DNA of 64,000 bases from Croceimicrobium sp965228705 (GTDB lineage Bacteria > Bacteroidota > Bacteroidia > Flavobacteriales > Schleiferiaceae). Position 1 is the first letter of the stretch. Every line of letters starts with the position of its first letter. The notes under the pieces are model-generated. The model saw only the letters and a list, made by a program, of their open reading frames with translations, did no database searches and was not told where the DNA came from. Below, one piece after another: positions 42,373-50,864 of this stretch. A program made the position numbers and the translations under genes. Where the stretch lies: assembly GCF_965228705.1 (NCBI RefSeq), contig NZ_OZ245832.1:1674001-1738000 (forward strand), written 5' to 3'.

Positions 42373-43397
42373 TGCGGATCTTAGTCCAGCGTTTTTCCGC
42401 CCTGGGCGACATCATGATCCTGCTGCCTATTCTTCAGCAGCTTAAAGCCGAGCATCCTGAACATGAAATTGCCCTCCTAAGTCGTCCTTTTATAGGAACG
42501 CTTTGCCAGGATTTGGGCCTTCAATTCTATGGTGCTCAATTGCAAAAGGAGCATAAAGGGTTAATCGGATTAAAGCGTTTGGTGAAAGAAGTTAATCGCG
42601 ACTTTAAACCCGATCTGCTGATTGATGCGCATTCGGTTCTCCGCACTAAAATCATCAGCAAATTTTTCGCCTTAAAAGGGGTTCCCAGCGAAAGCCTGCA
42701 TAAAGATCGCCAGGCGCGCAAAGCCTTTTTGGAGAGCAGTACTCCATCTCAGGCAGCCCTAACTCCTGTTAGTCAATTACATCTCGAAACCTTTGCCCGA
42801 CAAAAAATTGAAATTTCTTTCGATCGAGCCAAGATTAAATCCGCTCCTTATACCTTGAATGGTGAACATGAGGAATGGTGGACCTCAAGAAAGGCTGAGA
42901 TAAATATTGGCATTGCCCCAGGTGCCCGACATAAATCCAAGGAATGGCCCCGTGAAAAGTTCATTGCCCTAATGAAAGATCTAGAAAGGCCAGAAAGAAA
43001 GTTCTTCCTCTTTGGTGGGCCTGATGAAGTAGAAGTATTAACAGAGTTGGCCAAAGCTGCCGCGGTTTCATTCGAAATTGTAGCAGGGAAATTGAAATTA
43101 GATCAGGAAATCGCCTTGATGAAACATTTGGATGTTTTTGTAAGCCATGATTCCTCTAATATGCACATGGCCGCTTGGAGTGGCCGCCCCGTGGTTTCCA
43201 TTTGGGGAGGCACTCATCCTGGCGCTGGCTTTGCACCATATGCAAATGAGAACAATATAGTTTCCTTGCCAGAAGGTACCCTGGATTGCCAACCTTGCAG
43301 CATTTTTGGAACCAGTACTTGTAAAAGAGGTGACTTTGCCTGCATGCAAGATTTAGCGGTCAACCGGGTAGCTACTAAAGTTAACTCTCTACTTTAA
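42372..43397 (+). CDS. GT9-family glycosyltransferase (heptosyltransferase-like)
   Basis: A 341-residue cytoplasmic GT-B glycosyltransferase, probably adding a sugar to a lipopolysaccharide core or related glycolipid. Landmarks are the N-terminal RFSALGDIMILLPILQQLK, IGIAPGARHKSKEWPREKF, FFLFGGPDEVEVLTEL, and VSHDSSNMHMAAWSGRPVVS followed by IWGGTHPGAGFAPY. The C-terminal Cys-rich tail (CQPCSIFGTSTCKRGDFAC) is typical of Bacteroidota GT9 members. It is the third gene of the aminotransferase operon. Confidence 0.93.
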   Translation: MRILVQRFSALGDIMILLPILQQLKAEHPEHEIALLSRPFIGTLCQDLGLQFYGAQLQKEHKGLIGLKRLVKEVNRDFKPDLLIDAHSVLRTKIISKFFALKGVPSESLHKDRQARKAFLESSTPSQAALTPVSQLHLETFARQKIEISFDRAKIKSAPYTLNGEHEEWWTSRKAEINIGIAPGARHKSKEWPREKFIALMKDLERPERKFFLFGGPDEVEVLTELAKAAAVSFEIVAGKLKLDQEIALMKHLDVFVSHDSSNMHMAAWSGRPVVSIWGGTHPGAGFAPYANENNIVSLPEGTLDCQPCSIFGTSTCKRGDFACMQDLAVNRVATKVNSLL

Positions 43398-43447
43398 GCT
43401 TATCCAACCTTTGCTACAAATCATGCATCTTTATAAAAACAAAGAGC

Positions 43448-44317
43448 ATGAAAGCCAGCCACTTCCTCTTAGCATTATTCTGTATCCTTAGCCCAAAATT
43501 ATGGGCACAATACGAAGCTGCAGACAGCACCGAAAAGCGACCATTTGCTATTATCGAAACTATCGAAGGTGATGAATTTGAGGGCTATCTCATTTATCAG
43601 GATACCGAAATAATTACCATTGAAGATCGTAATGGGCACCATATCACCATCAAGGTGAACCAAATTAAAGATCTGAGTTTCGAGCAAGAGACCTTTAGCA
43701 AAGCCGTTCATTATAATCTCCAGGCAAGTCGCTATTTCTTCGGCCCCAATGCTTTGAATATGAAAAGAGGTGAAGGCTATTATCAAAATAATTGGGTATT
43801 CTTAAATCAACTTTCGGTTGGACTTAGTGATCGATTTACCATTGGAGTAGGTACCATCCCCCTTTTCATCTTCGGATATGGCGCTCCTACCCCGGTTTGG
43901 GTAACTCCAAAATTTAGTGTCCCCATAGTGCCTGGGAAATTCAATGTAGCCGCTGGTGGCCTGTTTGGATCAGTATTAGGGGATGAATTCGGTAATACCT
44001 TTGGAATCGGATACGGTGCATTTACCTTAGGCGATTATGATAAAAACGTGAGTCTATCTATTGGCTATGGTATGTCGGATGGCGACTGGAGTGAAAACCC
44101 CACCATTAGCTTAAGTGGTATGCTTCGAGTGACTCGGAAGTTCTACCTGATCACCGAGAATTATTTAGTCTTTGATACTTTTATCGCTTCATTAGGTGGG
44201 CGCACGGTTTGGCGCGAGGTAAGTTTGGATTATGGCTTCTTTACCCTGCCTGATGAAATTGACGCTTTAATCCCCTGGCTGGGCATTACCGTACCTTTTG
44301 ACATAAAGAAAGAATGA
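43448..44317 (+). CDS. Secreted protein of unknown function with small beta domain and barrel-like region
   Basis: A 289-residue protein with a signal peptide (1-21, KLWAQ). Residues ~30-80 form a strand-rich unit (IIETIEGDEFEGYLIYQDTE, then DRNGHHITIKVNQIKDLSF) that resembles an SH3/LSm-like barrel. The rest has alternating strands rich in Gly and aromatics (TIGVGTIPLFIFGYGAPTPV; GGLFGSVLGDEFGNTFGIGY), as in outer-membrane beta-barrels. No family name was recognised. It overlaps the next gene by four bases (ATGA). A near-consensus box AACCTTTG is at 43406-43413. Confidence 0.75.
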   Translation: MKASHFLLALFCILSPKLWAQYEAADSTEKRPFAIIETIEGDEFEGYLIYQDTEIITIEDRNGHHITIKVNQIKDLSFEQETFSKAVHYNLQASRYFFGPNALNMKRGEGYYQNNWVFLNQLSVGLSDRFTIGVGTIPLFIFGYGAPTPVWVTPKFSVPIVPGKFNVAAGGLFGSVLGDEFGNTFGIGYGAFTLGDYDKNVSLSIGYGMSDGDWSENPTISLSGMLRVTRKFYLITENYLVFDTFIASLGGRTVWREVSLDYGFFTLPDEIDALIPWLGITVPFDIKKE

Positions 44318-44877
44318 CTTTATTACGCTGCTTCTTTTTCCTTCTGATCCTTCAATTTTCGGCTAAAGCCCAATGGCAAAGCTTAGGTCCAACCAAGGTG
44401 AACGACCAGGAAGCCTTCTGGTATTTTCATGATCCCATGGAAGCCTTCGCTCATAAGTATGAAGCAGAGTTAAAAGGAGACAGCACATTTAGGCATTGGG
44501 CGCATTATGCCGAATTCCGAATAGAACAAGCCCTCTTCTTATTGGAAACAGCCTCCAGCGATGGCCAATACATTTACTTTCTATTGGCCCCACAAGTAGA
44601 AGGCGACAGTAGCTTCAACCAGTTAATGGTTTTTGAAGTCCCACAAAAATTGATTCCTCCCTATTTCGAGGATATTGAAAAACGAAAGAACTTTCTAAAA
44701 AAGCGATTGAACTTCGGACCGGATTATTGGTTCTATACTACAATGATGCAAGGACGGGCCAAACAGAATTTGGGCGAAGTTTATGAGATAAATGGAATGG
44801 CTTATCCAGTTATGGATGGCGTACAAATTCGCAAACAAATGAAAGCCATGGCAGAGGCCTATTTACAAGGCAAATAG
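44314..44877 (+). CDS. Secreted protein of unknown function, partner of 43448-44317
   Basis: A 187-residue protein with a signal peptide (about 1-19, FSAKAQ). The mature part is rich in aromatic residues (EAFWYFHDPMEAFAHKYEAE; GPDYWFYTTMMQGR) and has no recognised domain. The four-base overlap with the preceding secreted protein implies coupled translation and a shared role in the envelope. Confidence 0.72.
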   Translation: MTLLRCFFFLLILQFSAKAQWQSLGPTKVNDQEAFWYFHDPMEAFAHKYEAELKGDSTFRHWAHYAEFRIEQALFLLETASSDGQYIYFLLAPQVEGDSSFNQLMVFEVPQKLIPPYFEDIEKRKNFLKKRLNFGPDYWFYTTMMQGRAKQNLGEVYEINGMAYPVMDGVQIRKQMKAMAEAYLQGK

Positions 44878-44916
44878 CTTCGCCGGTAAATCTTCAAGTC
44901 AAGTCAAAATTCCCCG

Positions 44917-44924
44917 TACCTTTG
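44917..44924 (+). promoter_or_regulatory. Predicted -7 box for menG-porT
   Basis: TACCTTTG matches TAnnTTTG exactly, 18 bases before the ATG at 44943. A TTG at 44922 opens the same frame but lies inside this box. Confidence 0.55.
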
Positions 44925-44942
44925 CCGCCCTTGAATGGAATT

Positions 44943-45668
44943 ATGAGTCAGGAAGTAAAGCCTTATCAGGCAGACGGAAGCAAGAAAGAGCAAGTAGCTG
45001 AAATGTTCGATAATATTTCGAAACGCTACGATCTTTTAAACCATGTTTTGTCTTTAAGCATCGACAAAGGTTGGCGTAAAAAAGTGGTGAAAATGGTGAA
45101 AGCCCGCAATCCGGAAATGATTCTGGATGTGGCTACCGGAACCGCTGATTTAGCCATCGCCCTGGAAAAAAGCGGTGCTCAGGCCATTACCGGAATCGAC
45201 ATCTCCAATGGAATGCTGGAGGTTGGTCGCAAGAAAGTAGCCGAAAAAGGACTAAGCAAACTTATCAGCCTCAAGCAAGCGGACTCTGAAAACTTGCCTT
45301 TTGCGGATAATACCTTCGATGCTATTACCGTAGCCTTTGGGGTACGAAATTTCGAAAACCTGAAGCAAGGTTTAAAGGAGATGTATCGGGTATTAAAGCC
45401 CGGTGGTCACTTGGTGGTATTGGAATTCTCTCAACCCCAGGCCTTTCCAATGAAACAACTCTATAATTTCTATTTCAAGAATATTTTACCCGGCATTGGT
45501 AAATTAATTAGCAAAGACAGCAGAGCCTATACGTATTTGCCAGAATCAGTGCAAGCCTTCCCACACGGAGAAGCCTTTATGGAAATTATGGGCGCATGTG
45601 AATATAAAAGAGGGGCACGAATTCCACTTACCTTTGGAATTGCCTCCATTTACGAAGGAATAAAATAA
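44943..45668 (+). CDS. ubiE: Demethylmenaquinone/ubiquinone methyltransferase
   Basis: A 241-residue SAM-dependent C-methyltransferase, in Bacteroidota expected to make menaquinone (MenG). The N-terminal VAEMFDNISKRYDLLNHVLSL, motif I LDVATGTADLA (61-71), VAFGVRNFENLKQGLKEMYR and SRAYTYLPESVQAFP are diagnostic. The start is the ATG at 44943, giving MSQEVKPYQADGSKKEQV; an upstream TTG lies in the promoter. It is followed by porT, a pairing seen in other Bacteroidota from memory. Confidence 0.97.
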   Translation: MSQEVKPYQADGSKKEQVAEMFDNISKRYDLLNHVLSLSIDKGWRKKVVKMVKARNPEMILDVATGTADLAIALEKSGAQAITGIDISNGMLEVGRKKVAEKGLSKLISLKQADSENLPFADNTFDAITVAFGVRNFENLKQGLKEMYRVLKPGGHLVVLEFSQPQAFPMKQLYNFYFKNILPGIGKLISKDSRAYTYLPESVQAFPHGEAFMEIMGACEYKRGARIPLTFGIASIYEGIK

Positions 45669-45688
45669 GCCTTGTTTTGAAGCGTTCC

Positions 45689-46402
45689 ATGTTCGTGAAC
45701 AAAAAGTATTTCATCCTCTTCCTCCTTTTGGGGCTTAGCCTCAATATGAGTGCGCAACTAAGTCGCCGACTTAAAAACAATCCGCGCTATGACCGTAAGG
45801 TGATTGATTTCGGCTTTTCAATCGGACTGAATTACACGGATTTACGCACCCGTACACTTCCTGATTTAAGCACCCAGTTACCGGGTTATTACCGAGTGTA
45901 TTCAGAAACTTCACCCGGTTACAATATTCGGATCATTAGCAAACTACGCCTGGGTGATCATTGGGACCTCAACTTTAGTCCGGGTTATGCCTTTACCGTT
46001 CGCACTTTACGCTTCGATATTCTCAATCAGTTTACCCTGGAAAGGGAATTGGTGGAACGCGATATCGAATCTTCATTTTTAGAGTTTCCATTCTACTTTA
46101 AGTTCCGTGCTGACCGTATCGGTAATTACCGGATGTACCTATTGGCCGGACCTAAATACAATATCGACCTGGCCAGTGACCAGGATGTGGAAGATGATCG
46201 CGTTTTCAAGTTAAAGCGCAATGAAGTGTATTATGATATGGGCATCGGTGTCGATATCTACTTCGAATTCTTCAAGTTTTCGCCACAAATTATCTACTCC
46301 TTTGGCATCACCAATCAAAAAGTGGAAGATGACACCTTTTTGGCAGCAGGATTACAAGGAGTTTATACCCGAGGTTTGCTGATCAATTTCACCTTCGAAT
46401 AA
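45689..46402 (+). CDS. porT: Type IX secretion system outer-membrane protein PorT
   Basis: A 237-residue outer-membrane beta-barrel needed for type IX secretion and gliding. A signal peptide ends SLNMSAQ. The mature sequence has RRLKNNPRYDRKVIDFGFSI and GPKYNIDLAS, typical of PorT/SprT. A TTG four codons upstream (45677) is open, but the ATG at 45689 starts the signal peptide. It is followed directly, without a spacer, by the flavoprotein gene. It is the only type IX secretion gene in the window. Confidence 0.88.
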   Translation: MFVNKKYFILFLLLGLSLNMSAQLSRRLKNNPRYDRKVIDFGFSIGLNYTDLRTRTLPDLSTQLPGYYRVYSETSPGYNIRIISKLRLGDHWDLNFSPGYAFTVRTLRFDILNQFTLERELVERDIESSFLEFPFYFKFRADRIGNYRMYLLAGPKYNIDLASDQDVEDDRVFKLKRNEVYYDMGIGVDIYFEFFKFSPQIIYSFGITNQKVEDDTFLAAGLQGVYTRGLLINFTFE

Positions 46403-47962
46403 ATGCCACTTCTGGAGATTAGTGTTAGTCCTGAGATTGCCTATGATGAGGCAAAATTAGAGGCGCATCTCCGTAAGGTCGCCAATATTCGTTCCAATGA
46501 AAGCATTGATTTCAGATTGGAGCGGCGCAATATTGATGCGCGTGGCAAAAAGATCAAGGTAAACCTTCAAATAGCCTACGAGAAAAATCGAAAACTGGCT
46601 CCCCGAGAACTATGTCAATTCGAATACCAAGATGTTTCTAAGGCAACTGAAGTACATATTATTGGCTTTGGACCGGCTGGTATGTGGGCCGCCTTGCGAT
46701 GTTTAGAGTTGGGATTTAAACCCATCGTTATTGAAAGGGGGAAAGATGTACGCAGTCGCAGAAGAGATTTAAAGGCGGTAAACCGTGATAATCTGGTGGA
46801 CTCCGACTCCAATTATTGCTTTGGAGAAGGTGGTGCAGGAACCTATTCGGATGGTAAGCTTTATACCCGCAGTAAAAAGCGCGGGAATATGCAGCGTATT
46901 CTCGATTCTCTGGTAGAACATGGTGCGGTGGAAGACATTCTCTTTGAAGCCCATCCCCATATTGGCACCAATAAATTACCTAAGATTGTTCAAGCCATCC
47001 GCGAAACCATACTGAAATATGGTGGCGAAGTGCATTTTGAAACTCGTCTTACAGATTTAGTTCAAGAGGGAAATCGGATCACCGAAATCCGTACTTCAGA
47101 TGGGAAGACCTGGCCAGTCCAAGCCCTAATCATGGCTACCGGTCATAGTGCGCGCGATGTTTATTATCTCCTTCATGAAAAAGGAATTCGCTTAGAGGCC
47201 AAGCCCTTTGCCATGGGAGTACGGGTGGAGCATCCTCAAAAGCTCATTAATAAGATTCAGTACCACGGCAATGATTACGATGAAATATTGCCTGCCGCAT
47301 CCTATAAACTGGTACAACAAGTAGAGGGTCGCGGAGTGTACAGCTTCTGCATGTGTCCCGGCGGCTTTATAGTACCCGCTGCCACGGCTCAGGAGGAACT
47401 GGTAGTGAATGGCATGAGTCCCAGCAAGCGAGATAATAATTTCGCCAATAGCGGGATTGTGGTGGCAATCGAATTGGAAGATCTAAGCGATTATAAACAA
47501 TATGGCCCTCTAGCCGGATTGGAGTTCCAAAAAGAAGTAGAGAAAAAAGTTTGGGAAGCAGGAGGCTCCACGCAACAGGCGGCCGCACAACGTTTGGTTG
47601 ACTTTGTAAAGGGTCGCATCAGCCCAGAGCTTAATCCCAGCAGTTATATACCAGGCCTGGTTTCTAAGCCCATGCATGAAATTTTACCGCCCTTTATGGC
47701 GCAACGCCTGCAAGCGGCCTTCGTGGAATTTGGAAAGAAAATGCCCGGTTACTACAGCAATGAAGCCAATATTGTGGGCATTGAAAGCAGAACCAGTTCA
47801 CCCGTGCGCATTCCCCGTGATCGCGGAAGCTTTCAACATCCCGAAATCAAAAACCTCTTCCCTAGTGGCGAAGGAGCCGGATTTGCCGGAGGTATTGTAA
47901 GTGCGGGAATGGACGGTGAGCGTTGTGCAGAAGCCGCTGCCCATTTTCTAGAGTCAAAATAA
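46403..47962 (+). CDS. FAD-dependent dehydrogenase, COG2509 type
   Basis: A 519-residue cytoplasmic flavoprotein. A ~80-residue N-terminal domain (LEISVSPEIAYDEAKLEAHL) precedes the FAD-binding Rossmann fold with GFGPAG at 88-93, then YCFGEGGAGTYSDGKLYTR and FPSGEGAGFAGGIVSAGMDG. The substrate of this family is unknown. The gene begins at the base after the porT stop, so it is read through from the ubiE-porT unit. It is convergent with the cupin gene six bases away. Confidence 0.9.
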   Translation: MPLLEISVSPEIAYDEAKLEAHLRKVANIRSNESIDFRLERRNIDARGKKIKVNLQIAYEKNRKLAPRELCQFEYQDVSKATEVHIIGFGPAGMWAALRCLELGFKPIVIERGKDVRSRRRDLKAVNRDNLVDSDSNYCFGEGGAGTYSDGKLYTRSKKRGNMQRILDSLVEHGAVEDILFEAHPHIGTNKLPKIVQAIRETILKYGGEVHFETRLTDLVQEGNRITEIRTSDGKTWPVQALIMATGHSARDVYYLLHEKGIRLEAKPFAMGVRVEHPQKLINKIQYHGNDYDEILPAASYKLVQQVEGRGVYSFCMCPGGFIVPAATAQEELVVNGMSPSKRDNNFANSGIVVAIELEDLSDYKQYGPLAGLEFQKEVEKKVWEAGGSTQQAAAQRLVDFVKGRISPELNPSSYIPGLVSKPMHEILPPFMAQRLQAAFVEFGKKMPGYYSNEANIVGIESRTSSPVRIPRDRGSFQHPEIKNLFPSGEGAGFAGGIVSAGMDGERCAEAAAHFLESK

Positions 47963-47968
47963 AGCCAG

Positions 47969-48331
47969 CTATATTCTATTCAGATTATAGCGAGTCCTTT
48001 CGTTTTGCACATTTCCTGTATTCAAAGTAGAAGCCGGTTCAAACAAGAGAACTTTCACTTCTTCCTTTGCAATAGGTTTATGATACACTCCTTTAGGGAT
48101 CACGATGAATTCACCCGCCTTAATCATCTCCTGGCGATCATCAAATTCCATGATGAGCTCTCCCTCCATCACCAAAAACATTTCATCTTCTTGCTCATGC
48201 TGGTGCCGAACAAATTCGCCTTTCAGTTTGGCTAATTTCACCTCCTGACCATTCAGCTCAGCTGCAATATGCGGACTCCAATACTCATGGATACCTTTGA
48301 ACTTCTCCTCTAGGTTAATTACTTTCTCCAT
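47969..48331 (-). CDS. Small cupin-domain protein
   Basis: A 120-residue single-domain cupin. Both motifs are visible: HQHEQEDEMFLVMEGELIMEF (metal-binding His/Glu) and GEFIVIPKGVYHKP (final His). Such proteins bind a metal and serve as enzymes, isomerases or sugar-binding modules; the role here cannot be told. It is 12 bases downstream of the phosphatase-family gene on the same strand. Confidence 0.88.
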   Translation of the reverse strand: MEKVINLEEKFKGIHEYWSPHIAAELNGQEVKLAKLKGEFVRHQHEQEDEMFLVMEGELIMEFDDRQEMIKAGEFIVIPKGVYHKPIAKEEVKVLLFEPASTLNTGNVQNERTRYNLNRI

Positions 48332-48343
48332 CCTATTCTTGCC

Positions 48344-49177
48344 TTATTTCTTTAATTGAACCAAAACGGGTAGATGATCCGAAGGCCACAAATTATTTGC
48401 ACGGCGGTCAGCAATACACTGATAGCTTTTCACTTTAAGGTTCAAAACCAAAATATAGTCGATTCGCTTAACAGGCTCTGATTCCGTTTCAAATCCATTG
48501 AAGGTGCCGATGGGTCCTTGTGGATCCTTCCGACTGGCTTCGAAGCTATCTTTCAATAAGGCTTTAAGCACATCCAAAGGAGGCGAATCAGGCTCTGCAT
48601 TTAGATCCCCCATCACAATAATCCGCTCCTCCTGAATCTTGAATTTTTCAATTTGCGCCAAAATAAACTGGGCAGATTGCAAACGTGCCTCCTCCCCACG
48701 ATGATCAAAATGGGCATTAAAAACATGAAACTGCTTTCCCGTTTTTCGATCCTTAAACTGGGCGTAAGTCACCACTCTGGGCATGGCCGCATCCCAACCT
48801 ACTGATACCTGATCTGGGAAGGGTGAAAGCCAATAATTTTCCCAATGAATCAATTCAACCCTAGCTGTATCATAAACAATGGCCGCAAATTCCCCGGCCT
48901 TGGCCCCATCATCTCGACCGACACCTATGTAGGTATAGCCCTGTAAATTGGAATCGAGGTATTCAATTTGAGCGTATAAAGCTTCTTGCACTCCCAAAAC
49001 ATCCGGATGATATTGATTGATCAAGTCGACTAGCTCTGACTTGCGCAAAGCCCAGCGATTTTCGCCATCGTAGGCATTATTATAGCGAAGGTTAAAAGTC
49101 ATTACCCTGGATTGTGCCCCAAGCAGCAGAGAAAGTAAGAATGCCGAAAAAGTGAAAACAAATTTCATCTTAGCCAT
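48344..49177 (-). CDS. Secreted endonuclease/exonuclease/phosphatase-family protein
   Basis: A 277-residue exported member of the DNase I-like fold. Signal peptide about 1-22 (LLSLLLGAQ). Active-site segments are VMTFNLRYNN, GVQEALYAQI (metal Glu), FNAHFDHRGEEAR (catalytic His), GDLNAEPDS and SDHLPV (final Asp-His). All are intact. Substrates in this group include phosphodiesters, sphingomyelin and inositol phosphates; which applies here is unclear. The frame is open 18 codons upstream (49231), but ATGs at 49177 and 49168 start the signal peptide. It is divergent from the CorA-like gene. Confidence 0.9.
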   Translation of the reverse strand: MAKMKFVFTFSAFLLSLLLGAQSRVMTFNLRYNNAYDGENRWALRKSELVDLINQYHPDVLGVQEALYAQIEYLDSNLQGYTYIGVGRDDGAKAGEFAAIVYDTARVELIHWENYWLSPFPDQVSVGWDAAMPRVVTYAQFKDRKTGKQFHVFNAHFDHRGEEARLQSAQFILAQIEKFKIQEERIIVMGDLNAEPDSPPLDVLKALLKDSFEASRKDPQGPIGTFNGFETESEPVKRIDYILVLNLKVKSYQCIADRRANNLWPSDHLPVLVQLKK

Positions 49178-49224
49178 CTTATATAGTATCAAATTCCAAA
49201 AGCCAATATTAGTAACTTTCCCCC

Positions 49225-50289
49225 ATGGCACGTTTCTTTAAAAAGCGAATCGAGAATAAAGGCCTGGCACCTGGTGCACTGGTTTTTATTGGTCAGAAAA
49301 AACTCGATCAACCCCTATTGGGCCTGCATCATTATGGTCCTGAAAATTATGATCAGGAAGAACCCGATCCAAGCGATATTAAATTACCAGCTGCGAAATA
49401 TGAAAAGCGCTGGTTAAATGTGGTGGGCTTGCATGATGCTCGACTAATGGACAGCATTCAGGAGCAATTTGGTTTACATCCCCTCGCCATGGAGGATGTT
49501 ATGAATACCGGCCAGCGTGCTAAGTTCGAGGAATTCGATGATCACCTTTTTATCACCTTAAAGATGTTGCAATTCGATGATAAAAAGGGACTGGTTCAAT
49601 CCGAGCAATTAAGCCTGGTATTTGCCGATGATTTCCTAATCAGCTTCCAGGAACAAGAGGGTGATGTTTTTGATCCGGTTCGCGAACGATTGGCCGAGGG
49701 CAAAGGCTTAATTCGAAAGCGAGGTTGCGACTATCTGGCTTATGCCTTGCTCGATACAGTGGTGGATAGTTATATCTATCTGGTGGAACATATGGGTGAA
49801 AAAATCGATGATTTGGAATTGCGGGTTTTGGATAGTCCCGATGAAAGTATTGTCTCGGAAATCAATACCTATAAAAGGGAGCTCCACTTCGTAATGAAGG
49901 TTCTAAAACCAGTGAAGGATTTGATGGGTGGAATTATTCGCTCCAACAGCCCCTTTATTCATAAAAAGGAGGTTTTGCCTTATTTCAAGGATTTGGAAGG
50001 TCTTGTTTTACATACCCTAGAATCGGTAGACACCTATCGAAACCTATTGAGTGACTATCTTAATTTATACCACACTTCCATCAGCACCAAGATGAACGAC
50101 ATCATGCGGGTGCTCACCATTTTCTCCGCTATTTTCATTCCGCTCTCCTTCTTTGCTGGCGTTTATGGAACCAATTTCGAGTACTTCCCAGAGCTGCATT
50201 ATAAATACAGTTATTTCATTTTCTGGGGAATGATCCTGGCCGTAGCCATTAGTATGCTCTGGTACTTTAGAAGGAAGAAATGGTTTTAA
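49225..50289 (+). CDS. corA: CorA-family divalent-cation transporter with GTN in place of GMN
   Basis: A 354-residue 2-TM-GxN transporter. The large cytoplasmic domain (about 1-290) includes HPLAMEDVMNTGQRAKFEEF and a long stalk helix. Two transmembrane helices follow, with the loop motif YGTNFEYFPEL at 314-324. The signature GMN is read here as G315-T316-N317 (codon ACC, seen directly). GMN forms the Mg2+ selectivity filter; substitutions occur in other branches of the family such as ZntB. Transport of Mg2+, Co2+ or another divalent ion is likely but not certain. Confidence 0.92.
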   Translation: MARFFKKRIENKGLAPGALVFIGQKKLDQPLLGLHHYGPENYDQEEPDPSDIKLPAAKYEKRWLNVVGLHDARLMDSIQEQFGLHPLAMEDVMNTGQRAKFEEFDDHLFITLKMLQFDDKKGLVQSEQLSLVFADDFLISFQEQEGDVFDPVRERLAEGKGLIRKRGCDYLAYALLDTVVDSYIYLVEHMGEKIDDLELRVLDSPDESIVSEINTYKRELHFVMKVLKPVKDLMGGIIRSNSPFIHKKEVLPYFKDLEGLVLHTLESVDTYRNLLSDYLNLYHTSISTKMNDIMRVLTIFSAIFIPLSFFAGVYGTNFEYFPELHYKYSYFIFWGMILAVAISMLWYFRRKKWF

Positions 50290-50293
50290 TCAA

Positions 50294-50327
50294 AAAAGCC
50301 TGACATCTTTATGGATATCAGGCTTTT
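50294..50327. terminator. Bidirectional terminator between corA and the heme lipoprotein gene
   Basis: AAAAGCCTGA (50294-50303) and TCAGGCTTTT (50318-50327) form a perfect 10-pair stem, with a short inner ATC/GAT pairing. The genes on either side converge on it. Confidence 0.85.
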
Positions 50328-50347
50328 GGTCAATATTCTTGGCCGCT

Positions 50348-50692
50348 TTACTTAGCGAAACCTTCCGCTTTCCATTGTTGGATCAAAGCAATTTCATCCG
50401 CCGTTACTGCGGGTTTCTTCTGTTTGAAGGGCATATAATCCGAATTACCGGGATCTAATTGAATGCGATGTAATATGCCATTAGCATGTTTTCGAACCGA
50501 TTCATAAGTATTCAACATATCTGCCTTGCCCGTTTCTGGATAATGGCAGGGTGTACACTTAGCCTGCATAATCGGTTCGATATGTTTGGCATAGCTTACA
50601 GATGATTCTGTAGCAGCAGAAGACTTAAACATAGCGCAACTGGCTGCTCCAAAAATGATTAGGCCGCCCACGAGTAATTTTTTGTACATCAT
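50348..50692 (-). CDS. Small cytochrome-c-like lipoprotein
   Basis: A 114-residue exported protein. The lipobox FGAASC places the lipidated Cys at C19. The heme motif CTPCH is at 46-50, with a possible distal ligand M87 in DYMPF. The rest (GKADMLNTYESVRKHA; ADEIALIQQWKAEGF) matches Bacteroidota heme proteins annotated as c-type cytochromes or Planctomycete-type cytochrome domains. It should be anchored to the outer or inner membrane facing the periplasm and take part in electron transfer. It stands alone, divergent from the EamA gene across 172 bases. Confidence 0.87.
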   Translation of the reverse strand: MMYKKLLVGGLIIFGAASCAMFKSSAATESSVSYAKHIEPIMQAKCTPCHYPETGKADMLNTYESVRKHANGILHRIQLDPGNSDYMPFKQKKPAVTADEIALIQQWKAEGFAK

Positions 50693-50864
50693 CTTGGTTT
50701 TTGGATTGCTCTAAAGTAGCCATTTCCCTGCAGCTGATATCATAAGAGACCTTAAAATAAGCCCCCATTCTATAGCTTTAGAAATTGCGATTTTAAAATA
50801 GTCTCCTTCAATAAGCTCTTTTTTCCTCTTCTAATAAACGACCTTTGCCCCCATTTTCAAGCAC

